The translations under genes and the position numbers were made by a program. From the NCBI GenBank assembly GCA_963920705.1, contig OY987240.1, positions 2,176,501 to 2,240,500 on the forward strand: 64,000 nucleotides of DNA, in the 5' to 3' direction. The DNA is from Odiellus spinosus. Its lineage: Eukaryota > Arthropoda > Arachnida > Opiliones > Phalangiidae. The notes beneath the pieces were generated by a model, which saw only the letters and a program-made list of their open reading frames with translations, did not search any database and was not told where the DNA came from. Below, piece by piece: positions 28,862-36,920 of the stretch. The first letter of the stretch is position 1. The number at the start of each line of letters is the position of its first letter.

Positions 28862-29191
28862 ATGGATTTACGGGTAACGAAGGAAAGTGCTCGCGTTCAA
28901 TTACAGAAATGTCAATGCTGTATCTGGAAGCGATGGTTCTTTCACGATTCTTACACTCTTCGCCATTGTAAATACTGCCTTAGAGTCCTCTTGACTCCGA
29001 TCACGGTCCCCATTGGTCTTATTCGTTCAATTATTACTCGAAATTCCCGATTCGTTCTGACCCCATGGTACGATATTATCGGGCTAATCTTTATTTTACC
29101 GTATTATTGGGAGATCTACGAGTTGAAACCTTTAAACCATATATGCCTCTGGTGCGATGGCTTAATTCCTCTCAAAAGGAAGGATAAATAA
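28862..29191 (+). CDS. Small cysteine-rich membrane protein, left-end gene
   Basis: A 109-residue protein of unknown function and the first gene inside the left terminal repeat. The N-terminal third is basic with paired cysteines (CQCC and CKYC, about residues 18-40). Two hydrophobic stretches follow, around residues 43-56 and 70-81, then a CLWC pair and a lysine-rich tail. The paired cysteines suggest metal binding or disulfides, and the hydrophobic stretches suggest membrane insertion. Its hydrophobic core and C-terminal part resemble the 89-residue protein at 47345-47614, which lies at the other end and also reads inward. Preceded by two TATA boxes. I do not recognise a named family. Confidence 0.6.
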   Translation: MDLRVTKESARVQLQKCQCCIWKRWFFHDSYTLRHCKYCLRVLLTPITVPIGLIRSIITRNSRFVLTPWYDIIGLIFILPYYWEIYELKPLNHICLWCDGLIPLKRKDK

Positions 29192-29242
29192 GTCTGACCA
29201 GCTTGTTTCATCTTCATTGTTATCCTTCAACTCTGCTTGACG

Positions 29243-30505
29243 ATGCTCGCTCCCATCTACGATTCGTTCTACTTGACTCTCCCGAGTAACGAATCCATGA
29301 CTCAATACCCGAAAAACACAAAAACCAGTTACACGACGCAATTACCCACGTCATTTGATTTATCTGAAGGACATTGGGAAGTCGGTTTATCGGGCATTAG
29401 TATGCCTTCGAAATGGGATAATATTACCGACTTTTTCGATACTTTCGTCGTTAGAATGGTTGATTTAGATTTAAAATACGAAACGGGTCAGGGAACCGTA
29501 AACGATAAAAGTACAATAATTAAAAATACGAATGAAAGTATTTATCATAAAATTATTAATCAGATGCAGGCGTCTATTACTCAACAACAAGTAAAAGACA
29601 AGTTAGAATTTCAAATCGGGATCGTCAACGGTCAGGAACGTTTTCTTATTGAATTTAAAGATCCCAATGGTGAAACCTTCGTTAAATTTCCCAGAATATA
29701 TTGCGAATCATTAGGTTTAGAAGCGCGGGATTGTGAAAAATGGATAACGGGGACAACCATTGTTGGAACACGAGCTTTAGACCAGAACAGGATCAAACTC
29801 GACACCTCCAAATATCCCCCTTTTTACGTTCGGCAGATGGTCAAAAGAGACAAGACCATAAAATTAACGGGTAACGAACGAGTCGAAAATCTTTTATATC
29901 AAACTAAAACTTATCAATTACCACACGGTACGTACGAAACTATAGAGAAGGTGTTAAAATTAATGAGAGAGTGTTTACCCCCGAGAATGAGGCCTTATTT
30001 TGATTTTGAGCAAAATAACAATGGGACGGTAACGCTACTTTGTGGTCTAGGGTTAATTGATGAAGCAAAACCCGATTATCTTCTCACGGATCAACAAAAA
30101 AATTTGCGAGACAGTTTCACCATTCGCTTTCCCAAATCCAATCCTGGTTTAGGTCTTATGCTGGGTTTTGATACCAAACAACTTGAGAAAGGGTTAACGC
30201 ACAAGAGCCATTGTGAACATATCGCTGATATAAATAGAGGTGTACAGAGTTTATTCGTTTATACCAGTCTCATATACCCTCAGGTTATAGGTGACGCTTG
30301 GGGAGGTCTATTACGTACAATACCCAGACCAGAGAACAACAAGTATAATACCCCCTACGAGTTAACGTTTAACCCGATTAATTATTACCCCGTCAGAACA
30401 TCGAATTTTAACGTGGTTGATATAGAAATTGCCACTGATTCGGGCAGTAAAATTCCTTTCAAACTCGGGAAAACAGTGACCACATTACATTTTAGACGAA
30501 GGTAA
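29243..30505 (+). CDS. Minor capsid (penton-like) protein
   Basis: A 420-residue protein. The N-terminal pattern, an SMTQYP motif near residue 20 followed by a threonine-rich strand and a GHWEVGL segment, is the conserved start of a protein found beside the major capsid gene in many animal Polintons. I take it to be the single jelly-roll minor capsid (penton) protein, which would form the fivefold vertices of the particle. The ATG at 29243 is chosen because the upstream in-frame TTG at 29237 is not a normal eukaryotic start. The frame is intact. It ends TAA seven bases before the next ATG. The penton assignment rests on family memory and position, so the exact role is less certain than its identity as a Polinton virion gene. 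Confidence 0.72.
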   Translation: MLAPIYDSFYLTLPSNESMTQYPKNTKTSYTTQLPTSFDLSEGHWEVGLSGISMPSKWDNITDFFDTFVVRMVDLDLKYETGQGTVNDKSTIIKNTNESIYHKIINQMQASITQQQVKDKLEFQIGIVNGQERFLIEFKDPNGETFVKFPRIYCESLGLEARDCEKWITGTTIVGTRALDQNRIKLDTSKYPPFYVRQMVKRDKTIKLTGNERVENLLYQTKTYQLPHGTYETIEKVLKLMRECLPPRMRPYFDFEQNNNGTVTLLCGLGLIDEAKPDYLLTDQQKNLRDSFTIRFPKSNPGLGLMLGFDTKQLEKGLTHKSHCEHIADINRGVQSLFVYTSLIYPQVIGDAWGGLLRTIPRPENNKYNTPYELTFNPINYYPVRTSNFNVVDIEIATDSGSKIPFKLGKTVTTLHFRRR

Positions 30506-30511
30506 AAAAAA

Positions 30512-30895
30512 ATGACGTCGCGAAATAGGTATTATTACTATTACCTGCAGCAAGCTGGAGGAGGAGGCTTCCGAGGTCCCGTTTTTCAACGCGGTAACGG
30601 GTTAGGTTCAATTTTTAAGAGTCTAGTTCGATTCATTACCCCAATTATAAAGCCAGCGGCCAAGGCCTTAGGTCGTGAAGCGATTGGTGTTGGAAGTCGC
30701 TGGATAGGTGATATTTCAGCGAGGCAAGATCCAAAATCAGCTTTAAAAAGGAATATTAAAATTGCTGGATCTAATCTATTACACACAGCTGGTGACAAAG
30801 TTCTCAATTCGCAATACGGCACTGGTAAACGTAAAAGAAAAAGTCTAAAGGGTCGTAAAGTAAAACGAAGAAAGAAAACCGATTTTTTATCCTAG
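30512..30895 (+). CDS. Basic, glycine-rich virion protein (pX/pVI-like)
   Basis: A 127-residue protein. It starts with a tyrosine run and a QAGGGG segment, followed by a hydrophobic, probably amphipathic segment (about residues 32-52). The tail is highly basic: KRKRK and RRKKK clusters in the last 25 residues. This layout matches the small core or membrane-active proteins of Polintons and adintoviruses, compared in the literature with adenovirus pVI or pX. Likely roles are condensing DNA or disrupting membranes during entry, inferred from the family. It follows the penton gene by six bases in the same frame, separated by a TAA. It ends with TAG at 30893-30895, immediately before the TATA box of the capsid gene. 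Confidence 0.65.
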   Translation: MTSRNRYYYYYLQQAGGGGFRGPVFQRGNGLGSIFKSLVRFITPIIKPAAKALGREAIGVGSRWIGDISARQDPKSALKRNIKIAGSNLLHTAGDKVLNSQYGTGKRKRKSLKGRKVKRRKKTDFLS

Positions 30896-30898
30896 GGA

Positions 30899-30907
30899 TA
30901 TAAATAG
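30899..30907 (+). promoter_or_regulatory. TATA box (TATAAATAG) for major capsid gene
   Basis: A near-ideal TATAAATAG lies 4 bp after the stop of the upstream gene and about 50 bp before the capsid ATG at 30957. The capsid gene probably has its own promoter rather than sharing a message with the penton gene. Confidence 0.65.
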
Positions 30908-30956
30908 CCGGATCTTGCCGGCATCGGCTTTAGTTGTAGTTATCTAACGCGACAAG

Positions 30957-32297
30957 ATGGGGTCTGAAGGTATGATGTCTGAAGCGGACTTGTTCGTCAA
31001 ACCTGTTAGTAATTATAATATTTTGGCTAGTAATGATATTGAATTAAAACCCGTCAATTCAATTACGGATGGAGGACCAATCGAATTTTTCGTCCCCGGT
31101 ACTCCGGAACACTATGTCGATTTATCAAAAACCAGATTAAAGCTTAACGTTAAATTATTGAAAAAAAACACGACGAATAATGCTTGGGAAGATATGACGG
31201 CGGCGGTAGACACAGTTGGACCTGTGAATTTACTCTTATGGGCTTTATTTTCTCAAATAGAAGCAATGTTAAATGATACGCTAGTACAAACCGTTAATAA
31301 TTTAGCTCCGTATATCGCTTATTTCGAAACATTGTTAAATTACGGGAAAGATGCCAAAGAGACGCAATTAGCTTTGGAAATGTTTTACAAAGATACCAAG
31401 ATAAAACCCGAGGATATTTTTGACGCGTCTAATCAAGGAATGAAACTGAGAAAAGAGCGCGTTGATCCATCTCAAGTATGTGAAATGATAGGGAAACTCC
31501 ATCTGGATATTTGTAAAATGAATAAATTCCTCTTAAACAATGTAGATGTAAAATTTAAATTTATTAGATCAGGAATGTCGTTTCCCATTATATCGCGAGA
31601 AGCACTTCCAGCCCCGCCCGCGCTGCCCCCAGCCGCCACTCAATATAGATTCGTCATCAGCGATGCTTCGCTCTACGTTAGGAAAATTAAGTTAAACCCA
31701 GACTTAATGTTAGCCTAGCCCATGGTTTTGGAAAAAACACCCTGCGTCTACCCGATTAATCAGACTGTGGCAAAGTACTTTGGGATAGAAAGAGGTAATA
31801 CTGACACGACGAAAGAAAATGTCTTCTTGGGTAGAATCCCAAATAGAATTATAATTGCTTTCGTAAAGACATCAGCCTTCAACGGAGATTTAACTGAAAA
31901 TCCTTTTAATTTCGAGCACTTGGATTTGACGTATTTAGCCGTTACGGTTGGAAATAAAAATTATCCCGATCAACCTTTTCAACCAAATTTTGCTGAAAAA
32001 CGCTATTGTCGCGAATACCAATCCCTGTTCACGGCTTTAGATTTTTACGTTAAAAATAAAGGTAATGATATCTCGTACGAGGAATACCCCTAGGGCAATT
32101 GTTTACTGGCGTTGGATTTAACAGCTGAAGAGGGAGCTAGTGGCGAACATTTTTCTTTGGAAAAACACGGTAGTTTACGCTTAACGATGAAATTTAAAAA
32201 CCCGTTAAGATCGGCAGTCACAGTTATCGTCTACGGCGAGTTTGAGAACCAAATGTTGATAACGAAAGATCGAACCATTCTTTACAAGTTAGAGTAA
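30957..32297 (+). CDS. MCP: Major capsid protein (hexon-like, double jelly-roll), two in-frame TAGs
   Basis: The reading frame spans 446 codons including two internal TAGs. It falls into pieces of 253 residues (30957-31718), 124 codons (31719-32093) and 67 residues (32094-32297), all in one frame. The first piece has the hallmark start of Polinton capsid proteins: a short acidic N terminus, then ITDGGPIEF, a YVDLS strand and a VGPVN...LFSQIE block around residues 90-105. The second has NVFLGRIPNR and FNFEHLDL; the third ends the second jelly roll. All three fit one protein of the family's normal length and order, with nothing missing at the joints. TAG codons are at 31716-31718 and 32091-32093. 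Either this copy is inactivated or the stops are read through. It would form the icosahedral shell. Own TATA box upstream. Confidence 0.9.
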
Positions 32298-32301
32298 GAG
32301 G

Positions 32302-32439
32302 ATGGACGAGTACGTTTTCTTCTCTCAACGAAAGGAACTAAACCTGGTGGTGACAGTTCGAAACAATCTTAGAGAAGTCGGATTTGTTCGATCCTGTTGG
32401 AATTTCCAAGAGATGAAAAAAGCCTTAAAAGAAGTTTAA
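32302..32439 (+). CDS. Short ORF, probable N-terminal part of the next gene
   Basis: An ATG four bases after the capsid stop opens a 45-codon frame ending TAA at 32437-32439. The following 240-residue frame has no ATG until 32483 but is open from 32429. The two frames overlap by about 10 bases in an A-rich stretch, so a single one-base change would join them. I read this as the 5' part of a gene frameshifted at about 32429-32437. A separate micro-gene is possible but less likely. Confidence 0.4.
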   Translation: MDEYVFFSQRKELNLVVTVRNNLREVGFVRSCWNFQEMKKALKEV

Positions 32440-32482
32440 AAAGAACTTTTTGAATCATATCGCTGACGGATCTCGCGTTATC

Positions 32483-33175
32483 ATGCCGCAAGAACATTTT
32501 CTCTCCGACAAACAGACTATTGGAATAAGCGCTTCTGGCGATAGTTTCTTTATTCGTCGGAATGACGCCAAATCCGTTGTTCATCTTCAACTCCCGGTCT
32601 GGGAAAATATCTGGAGCTTAAGAGACGTTGTTAACGATTTCTTCGAAGACGTGTTACCACGCTTTCATACTCGATTAGCGGAGAACTTTCAACTCGAAGG
32701 GCATATTTCGGGAAGCGGAATGAAGTTTATTGATATTCGTCAATATACACCCGATGACACAAAATTCTGCGACTCCTGGTTTGCTACATCGAACGGATTT
32801 ACCTTTAGAAAAGATACATGGCTCAGACTGAAACAGCTGAAACCGGAACTGGACGAAGAACGTCAAATTCAAACTCAAATAACGAGAAAGAATGGTTTGA
32901 AAGATCTGATTGTCGACAAAATTGGACATTATCTCTTCGAAGAAAAGGCTGGGAAGTTAGCCCAGGAATTTCCTTATCCTTACAACAGAAGTCTAGAATA
33001 TGACAAAAGACGTGAGAAGGATTTGATCGAGGCCGTTCAAGCTTTAAACCGGGAAGATATCAGGTTTGAGTTTCTTGGCAAATACGGATCCGACAACTTA
33101 GAAGAATGGTATATGGAAATAATTAATGATATTGTAGACTTGAAAAACCATGTTTTTTGTGATTGTGTTGGATAA
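32483..33175 (+). CDS. Unknown Polinton protein between capsid and integrase
   Basis: 230 residues from the first ATG in this frame; the frame is open back to 32429, and the true N terminus may be the short ORF at 32302-32439. The protein is soluble-looking, rich in charged residues, with a glycine-containing stretch (GHISGSGMKF) and a C-terminal CDC. I see no catalytic motif or membrane segment and do not recognise a family. Its position between capsid and integrase genes and its rightward direction suggest a late, virion-associated or assembly role, which is inference. An AATAAA poly(A) signal overlaps the end (33177-33182). Confidence 0.6.
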   Translation: MPQEHFLSDKQTIGISASGDSFFIRRNDAKSVVHLQLPVWENIWSLRDVVNDFFEDVLPRFHTRLAENFQLEGHISGSGMKFIDIRQYTPDDTKFCDSWFATSNGFTFRKDTWLRLKQLKPELDEERQIQTQITRKNGLKDLIVDKIGHYLFEEKAGKLAQEFPYPYNRSLEYDKRREKDLIEAVQALNREDIRFEFLGKYGSDNLEEWYMEIINDIVDLKNHVFCDCVG

Positions 33176-33176
33176 A

Positions 33177-33182
33177 AATAAA
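33177..33182 (+). terminator. Poly(A) signal AATAAA
   Basis: AATAAA lies two bases after the stop of the upstream gene and about 50 bp before the integrase ATG, so it probably ends the capsid-region transcript. Confidence 0.55.
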
Positions 33183-33231
33183 AAATATAAAATAACCTAT
33201 TTGATTGTTTGATGTCATTATTACACATACT

Positions 33232-34164
33232 ATGGTCACGAAACGCGTAGCTCAAGATCTGGCCCGGATATATTACGATCCGCAACACCCCGCTAGTTTA
33301 GGGTCGTTAAAAAAACTGCATTCAGCTCTTCCACGTGTTAAGACTCGAGACGTCATCACCTGGTCAAGGTCTCAACCAGCCTATACAAAACATAGAAATC
33401 GAAGAAAAAGGTTTCCGAGAAATAAAACCTTTGTTAATACTAAAGATGAAATATTCCAAGCGGATCTGGTAGATCTACCCCAGTTGGCCAAATTCAACAA
33501 TAGATATCGATATATTTTAACGGTTATTGACGTGCTATCGCGCTACGCTTGGGCTAAACCACTCAAGAAAAAAACGGCTAACGAAATTATTCCGGCTCTC
33601 GAATCAATTTTTCGAGAACGAACTCCTTTAAAGTTGAATACAGACGCGGGTACCGAATTTATTAAAAAAGAAGTTCAAGCTTATTTAAAACGAAAAGGGA
33701 TCCTCTGGTACGCTAGTTATGGTAATATAAAATGTGGGATCATAGAACGATGGAATAGAACTTTAAAAAGCCGAATGTTTCGACTTATGACCAAGAACCA
33801 GGATTATAATTACTCGAAACATTTACAAAAATTGGTTGATGGTTACAATCAAACTGTCCATTCAACCATTGGGATGGCACCCAAAAATGTTACTATAAAT
33901 AACGAAAATCTTGTCTGGAAAAGATTATACATGAATAGAAGCGTAAAAAGAAAAGTCCCAAAGTTACGAGTCGGTGATCTGGTTAGAATAGCGGCTGATA
34001 AAGGGGTTTTTGCTAAAGGTTATACTGGGTACTGGACAACGGAAATTTTTGTTATTAAAAAAGTCTTATTTCGAGATCCGCCCGCTTACGTCATACAAGA
34101 CGAAAATGATGAAATAATTAAGGGTAGCTTTTACGAGCCCGAGCTTCAAAAAATCGAATTATGA
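33232..34164 (+). CDS. INT: Retroviral-type integrase (rve family)
   Basis: A 310-residue integrase that would insert the linear element into host DNA and make the 6-bp duplication. The start is the ATG at 33232; the in-frame TTG at 33205 is unlikely to be used. The catalytic triad is visible: D78 in a QADLVD motif, D138 in NTDAGTEF, and E172 in an IIERWNR motif. The second Asp and the Glu are separated by 33 residues. The N-terminal region has the YYDPQHPASLG pattern typical of Polinton integrases rather than a clear HHCC zinc finger. The C-terminal 60 residues (KLRVGDLVRIA...) form an SH3/chromo-like DNA- or chromatin-binding domain. The stop overlaps the protease start as ATGA. The frame is intact. 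Confidence 0.95.
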   Translation: MVTKRVAQDLARIYYDPQHPASLGSLKKLHSALPRVKTRDVITWSRSQPAYTKHRNRRKRFPRNKTFVNTKDEIFQADLVDLPQLAKFNNRYRYILTVIDVLSRYAWAKPLKKKTANEIIPALESIFRERTPLKLNTDAGTEFIKKEVQAYLKRKGILWYASYGNIKCGIIERWNRTLKSRMFRLMTKNQDYNYSKHLQKLVDGYNQTVHSTIGMAPKNVTINNENLVWKRLYMNRSVKRKVPKLRVGDLVRIAADKGVFAKGYTGYWTTEIFVIKKVLFRDPPAYVIQDENDEIIKGSFYEPELQKIEL

Positions 34165-34640
34165 ATACCGAAGATTTACAACGTTTTTTGCAATGCGATC
34201 CCCGTACTAGACCATTTTTTATCGGGGTTTACCCTCAAGATATTCTACCCAAGAAACCAGATTTTACGCCCTTTTGTTTCGTCATCAACTCGCAACCTTC
34301 GACTGAAAGTGGAATGCATTGGATGGGCGTCTACGTGGATAAAAATGATGACGGCATTTTCTTTTGTTCTTACGGGAAAGAACCGGATTTTTACGGATTA
34401 TATTTGTCGAGATACGCCTCAAACTGGAAACACAATCTTGCACAACTGCAGCCAACCGAATCTTTCTCCTGCGGCGGACACGTCATTTTTGTTCTGACAA
34501 ACCTGTGCTCCGGAATTTCTTTCGAAGATATCCTTCAAGATATGTACAACAAGAATGACAAAACGTACAACGACGCTATAATTATGTTAAATATGCTTAT
34601 ACATTTATGGAATCATAAAAATCAATCTTGTCTTGAATAA
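34161..34640 (+). CDS. PRO: Adenain-like cysteine protease
   Basis: A 159-residue protease of the adenovirus protease (C5) type, expected to mature capsid and core proteins. H53 lies in an MHWMGVY motif and the nucleophile C104 in SFSCGGH. Q97, seven residues before the cysteine, fits the oxyanion-hole glutamine. The usual acidic third residue before SYG is replaced by a cysteine (C69, in FFCSYG), unlike most relatives; nearby D63 and D64 might substitute. The ATG overlaps the integrase stop by four bases, so the two genes probably share a transcript. An AATAAA overlaps its stop codon. Confidence 0.88.
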   Translation: MNTEDLQRFLQCDPRTRPFFIGVYPQDILPKKPDFTPFCFVINSQPSTESGMHWMGVYVDKNDDGIFFCSYGKEPDFYGLYLSRYASNWKHNLAQLQPTESFSCGGHVIFVLTNLCSGISFEDILQDMYNKNDKTYNDAIIMLNMLIHLWNHKNQSCLE

Positions 34641-34652
34641 AAACATTTTATT
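34636..34652. terminator. Convergent poly(A) signals
   Basis: Plus-strand AATAAA (34636-34641) overlaps the protease stop. Minus-strand AATAAA (34647-34652, seen as TTTATT on +) overlaps the stop of the leftward membrane-protein gene. This is where the two coding blocks meet. Confidence 0.7.
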
Positions 34653-35034
34653 ACTTTGTTATACGTTTATGACAGTAATTACAAAAACCACCGTAACCCT
34701 TGCCTAAAACAGAAGTAAAGACAAACAAGGCTGAATAATACAGCATTTTTACTTTTTTAAGATTAAATGATAATAGGGCTTTTACAAGAAAAATAATAAA
34801 GTGCAAAGAATTACACCAAATAAAAAAATATGCTCGACGAAACTGCGAATCGTGAAAATAAAGACGGACTAATCCCGGACATTCGCAACAGATTGAATTC
34901 CTATGCTTAAACTTGGTATATAAAAGGCAAAGTAACAAAATGGGTAAAAATAAAATTAACCAAAACGTAATGTTCAAAAATATTACTATACATAAAACCA
35001 GTTTAGCAAAATTTTTCGCGATAGAATAAATCAT
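34651..35034 (-). CDS. Small membrane protein with cysteine pairs
   Basis: 127 residues from the ATG at 35034; the upstream TTG is ignored. A strongly hydrophobic segment lies near the N terminus (about residues 10-38), followed by a basic, cysteine-rich stretch (CCEC), a second hydrophobic region around residues 70-87, and a C-terminal CNYC pair. It is predicted to be membrane-bound. The combination of hydrophobic helices and CxxC-type pairs recalls the left-end protein at 28862-29191, but similarity is weak. Last gene of the leftward block. Function unknown. Confidence 0.55.
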   Translation of the reverse strand: MIYSIAKNFAKLVLCIVIFLNITFWLILFLPILLLCLLYTKFKHRNSICCECPGLVRLYFHDSQFRRAYFFIWCNSLHFIIFLVKALLSFNLKKVKMLYYSALFVFTSVLGKGYGGFCNYCHKRITK

Positions 35035-35040
35035 TGTCAA

Positions 35041-35748
35041 TTACTCCCAAAGTAATGTTCCTTTACCCGATTGTTTAGTCTTTTTGGGATTTTTTCTCAT
35101 AGTCATTCGGGGTGGCACATCCTCATCATCGGCAATATCAGTAGCATCTTTCAAAGTAAGCGTACGACGGGCGTACCTTTGATGTTCTCGTTTCTCTTCT
35201 CGATTTTTCGCCAATAGTTTTTTGGCCACGATGCTCGCGCTACGCTTCGGAGGCAGGTGAGCAACTTGTAGCGGAGGTAAAGAGGACGCCGCTTGCGAAG
35301 TCAACAGATTCGATATCGCTTGTGACAAACGCTGGGTCTGACTGCTTGATGCTCCGGTTGATATCTGAGGTGGAGGGGTAGGAGTCCGTGATATAGAAGC
35401 GAGCGGTGTAGACGTACCAGTTGACGACAACGCTAAGGCGGGAGAAGTTGTAAAACTCGGAAACCAGCTCGGTGTAGGTGTAATTTGCGTCGGTCCGGTC
35501 AATGGTGGCGCTGGTGTTGATATTGGTGCCGTCAGACTGGCTGGAAAGTTCTGCACGTTGACGGAGGGAGGTTCTATTAAACTTTTCATGGTTAAAAATT
35601 GTTGTAGTGTCGTCAAATAGTGTCGAAGTTTGTTTTCCGGTGACATGTTCATTTTCAAAATCCTCTTTATTTCACGATCAAGAACTGAGGCTTCTTTACC
35701 CGCTTCCGAGGAAAGAGCCGTTTCTGGTAACAAAACCATTCGCTTCAT
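35041..35748 (-). CDS. Pro/Ser/Thr-rich Polinton protein
   Basis: 235 residues. The N-terminal KRMVLLPE start and the following helical region, with a PENKLRHYLTTLQQFL stretch at about residues 36-51, are a pattern I associate with a conserved Polinton protein of unknown function. The middle (about residues 65-145) is low-complexity and rich in P, S and T. The C-terminal part has basic clusters that could be nuclear-localisation or nucleic-acid contacts. Its start overlaps the stop of the upstream gene as ATGA, so the two are probably co-expressed. A virion or assembly role is inferred from context only. Confidence 0.6.
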   Translation of the reverse strand: MKRMVLLPETALSSEAGKEASVLDREIKRILKMNMSPENKLRHYLTTLQQFLTMKSLIEPPSVNVQNFPASLTAPISTPAPPLTGPTQITPTPSWFPSFTTSPALALSSTGTSTPLASISRTPTPPPQISTGASSSQTQRLSQAISNLLTSQAASSLPPLQVAHLPPKRSASIVAKKLLAKNREEKREHQRYARRTLTLKDATDIADDEDVPPRMTMRKNPKKTKQSGKGTLLWE

Positions 35749-36212
35749 CGTACCAGAGAAGAAATTGTTGAAATCAGGGTCGGTACCAGAGCACCGATTA
35801 AACCGGGCAACAGACCTCCAGCTTGTTTTATATACAATTTCCGATTCGTTTGGGTGGTCCCCCGTTTACTGCCTAATTGACGGACAAGACCTCGGTGCTG
35901 TTTTAGGTACAACCGGGCTTCCTCAGGTATCTCAATGTTACCGCGTAACAAGTTAAAAAACGTTTTGTTGATTGATTTAATTTGAGGGGCCTTGGCTCTT
36001 TTCAAAAACTGCTCTAGTTTTCCACCTCCTTTTTGACTAACGTTGACCAACCTCCGTAAGAAAGGCAAGTGTTTCTTCAGGGGATGCCGTTGTCTGGTAA
36101 ATCTGGTTTGGGTCCGTAAAGCCCTCCGAGCGTTCCGTAATAAAACTTTTTTCAGTAATGATATTGGTTTTCGCTTGCTCCGCAAACGTCTTGAGGTACG
36201 TTTTCTCAACAT
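35745..36212 (-). CDS. Arg-rich virion protein with hydrophobic C-terminal segment
   Basis: 155 residues. The first 60 are dominated by arginine and lysine. A middle helical domain contains LLRGNIEIPEEARLYLKQHR. The C terminus has a KQAGGLLPGLIGALVP segment, a glycine-containing hydrophobic helix. The middle-plus-tail arrangement is one I recall from a widespread Polinton protein. The GG-hydrophobic tail resembles membrane-active virion peptides, so a core or entry-associated role is plausible. The ATG at 36212 is the only ATG in frame; an overlapping frame (36037-36243) has none. A shift between those frames near 36040 would give a different N terminus, so the N-terminal Arg-rich part is less certain. 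Confidence 0.65.
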   Translation of the reverse strand: MLRKRTSRRLRSKRKPISLLKKVLLRNARRALRTQTRFTRQRHPLKKHLPFLRRLVNVSQKGGGKLEQFLKRAKAPQIKSINKTFFNLLRGNIEIPEEARLYLKQHRGLVRQLGSKRGTTQTNRKLYIKQAGGLLPGLIGALVPTLISTISSLVR

Positions 36213-36261
36213 GTTCTTTTAAAGTCAAGATCCGTAATAACACTTTTATTGAAGAAACAAG

Positions 36262-36271
36262 TTTATTTATT
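36262..36271 (-). terminator. Poly(A) signals after the ATPase gene
   Basis: Two overlapping minus-strand AATAAA signals (TTTATTTATT on +) cover the ATPase stop codon. A third lies at 36245-36250. They probably end the transcript from the polymerase/ATPase side before the virion-protein genes. Confidence 0.6.
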
Positions 36272-36920
36272 TGTCATTGCAAACAATGATCATATTACCT
36301 TCGTGAGGGAATAGGTTACTTCTTAAACGTAACTCGTCAGGCATATTTTGTTTTAAATCTATACACAAGTAAGAAAATGGATTAGCAGCCGTCACTAGAT
36401 GAAAAGCTTTGGCCACGAGATTTTTGTTATGGGGAAATATTTGTCTACTCAAGTAGTTTATTTGACTTCCATCACGAGGATTTTTGAAACATATGATATA
36501 CGAGGAATTAAGGCTAATTGTTCGGCTTTCTTTTCCTTGCCCAAATAGATTTTGAGTTAACAAAGCCACTGACACATTTTTATGGTGCGAGGAAACACAA
36601 TAGATATTAGCAATGTGCGCGTTATTATAGCAGGTAAAGGCCAAGTCATCAATAATTAAAAAATTATGCAAATCTTCATCCCAAAAATTGGGATCTTCTG
36701 GGGGCAATCCCTCAATAAACTCTAAATTTTTTATTTCTTTCTGCATGTCTTTAAATTTTGGTTGGTACTCTTTATAACAGTACACAATCCTATTGGGTGG
36801 AGGTTCAATTAAAGTCTCGGCGTTTTTTAAAAGGTTAAATATCCAGGTGGTTTTACCACACATGGTTGGACCACTCACCAACAGCTGCATTGGGGCTTGA
36901 AATTTGATTCGACACGACAT
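36267..36920 (-). CDS. ATP: Genome-packaging ATPase (FtsK/HerA, A32-like)
   Basis: A 217-residue ATPase expected to pump DNA into capsids. Walker A is GPTMCGKT at residues 17-24 and Walker B is FLIIDD, ending at D91-D92. A glutamine sensor follows in LLTQNLF (Q123). The arginine-containing C-terminal half (SRQIFPHNKNLV...) continues the family pattern. Length fits the compact Polinton/adintovirus form. The start ATG at 36920 lies inside the 3' end of the PPP1R15-like gene (46-base overlap). The frame is intact. Confidence 0.92.
   Translation of the reverse strand: MSCRIKFQAPMQLLVSGPTMCGKTTWIFNLLKNAETLIEPPPNRIVYCYKEYQPKFKDMQKEIKNLEFIEGLPPEDPNFWDEDLHNFLIIDDLAFTCYNNAHIANIYCVSSHHKNVSVALLTQNLFGQGKESRTISLNSSYIICFKNPRDGSQINYLSRQIFPHNKNLVAKAFHLVTAANPFSYLCIDLKQNMPDELRLRSNLFPHEGNMIIVCNDK

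Noticed and set aside
36037-36243. 68-codon minus-strand frame upstream of the Arg-rich virion gene
   Set aside because: No ATG (opens with GTG), overlaps the better-supported frame and follows a poly(A) signal. Kept only as a possible frameshifted N terminus.
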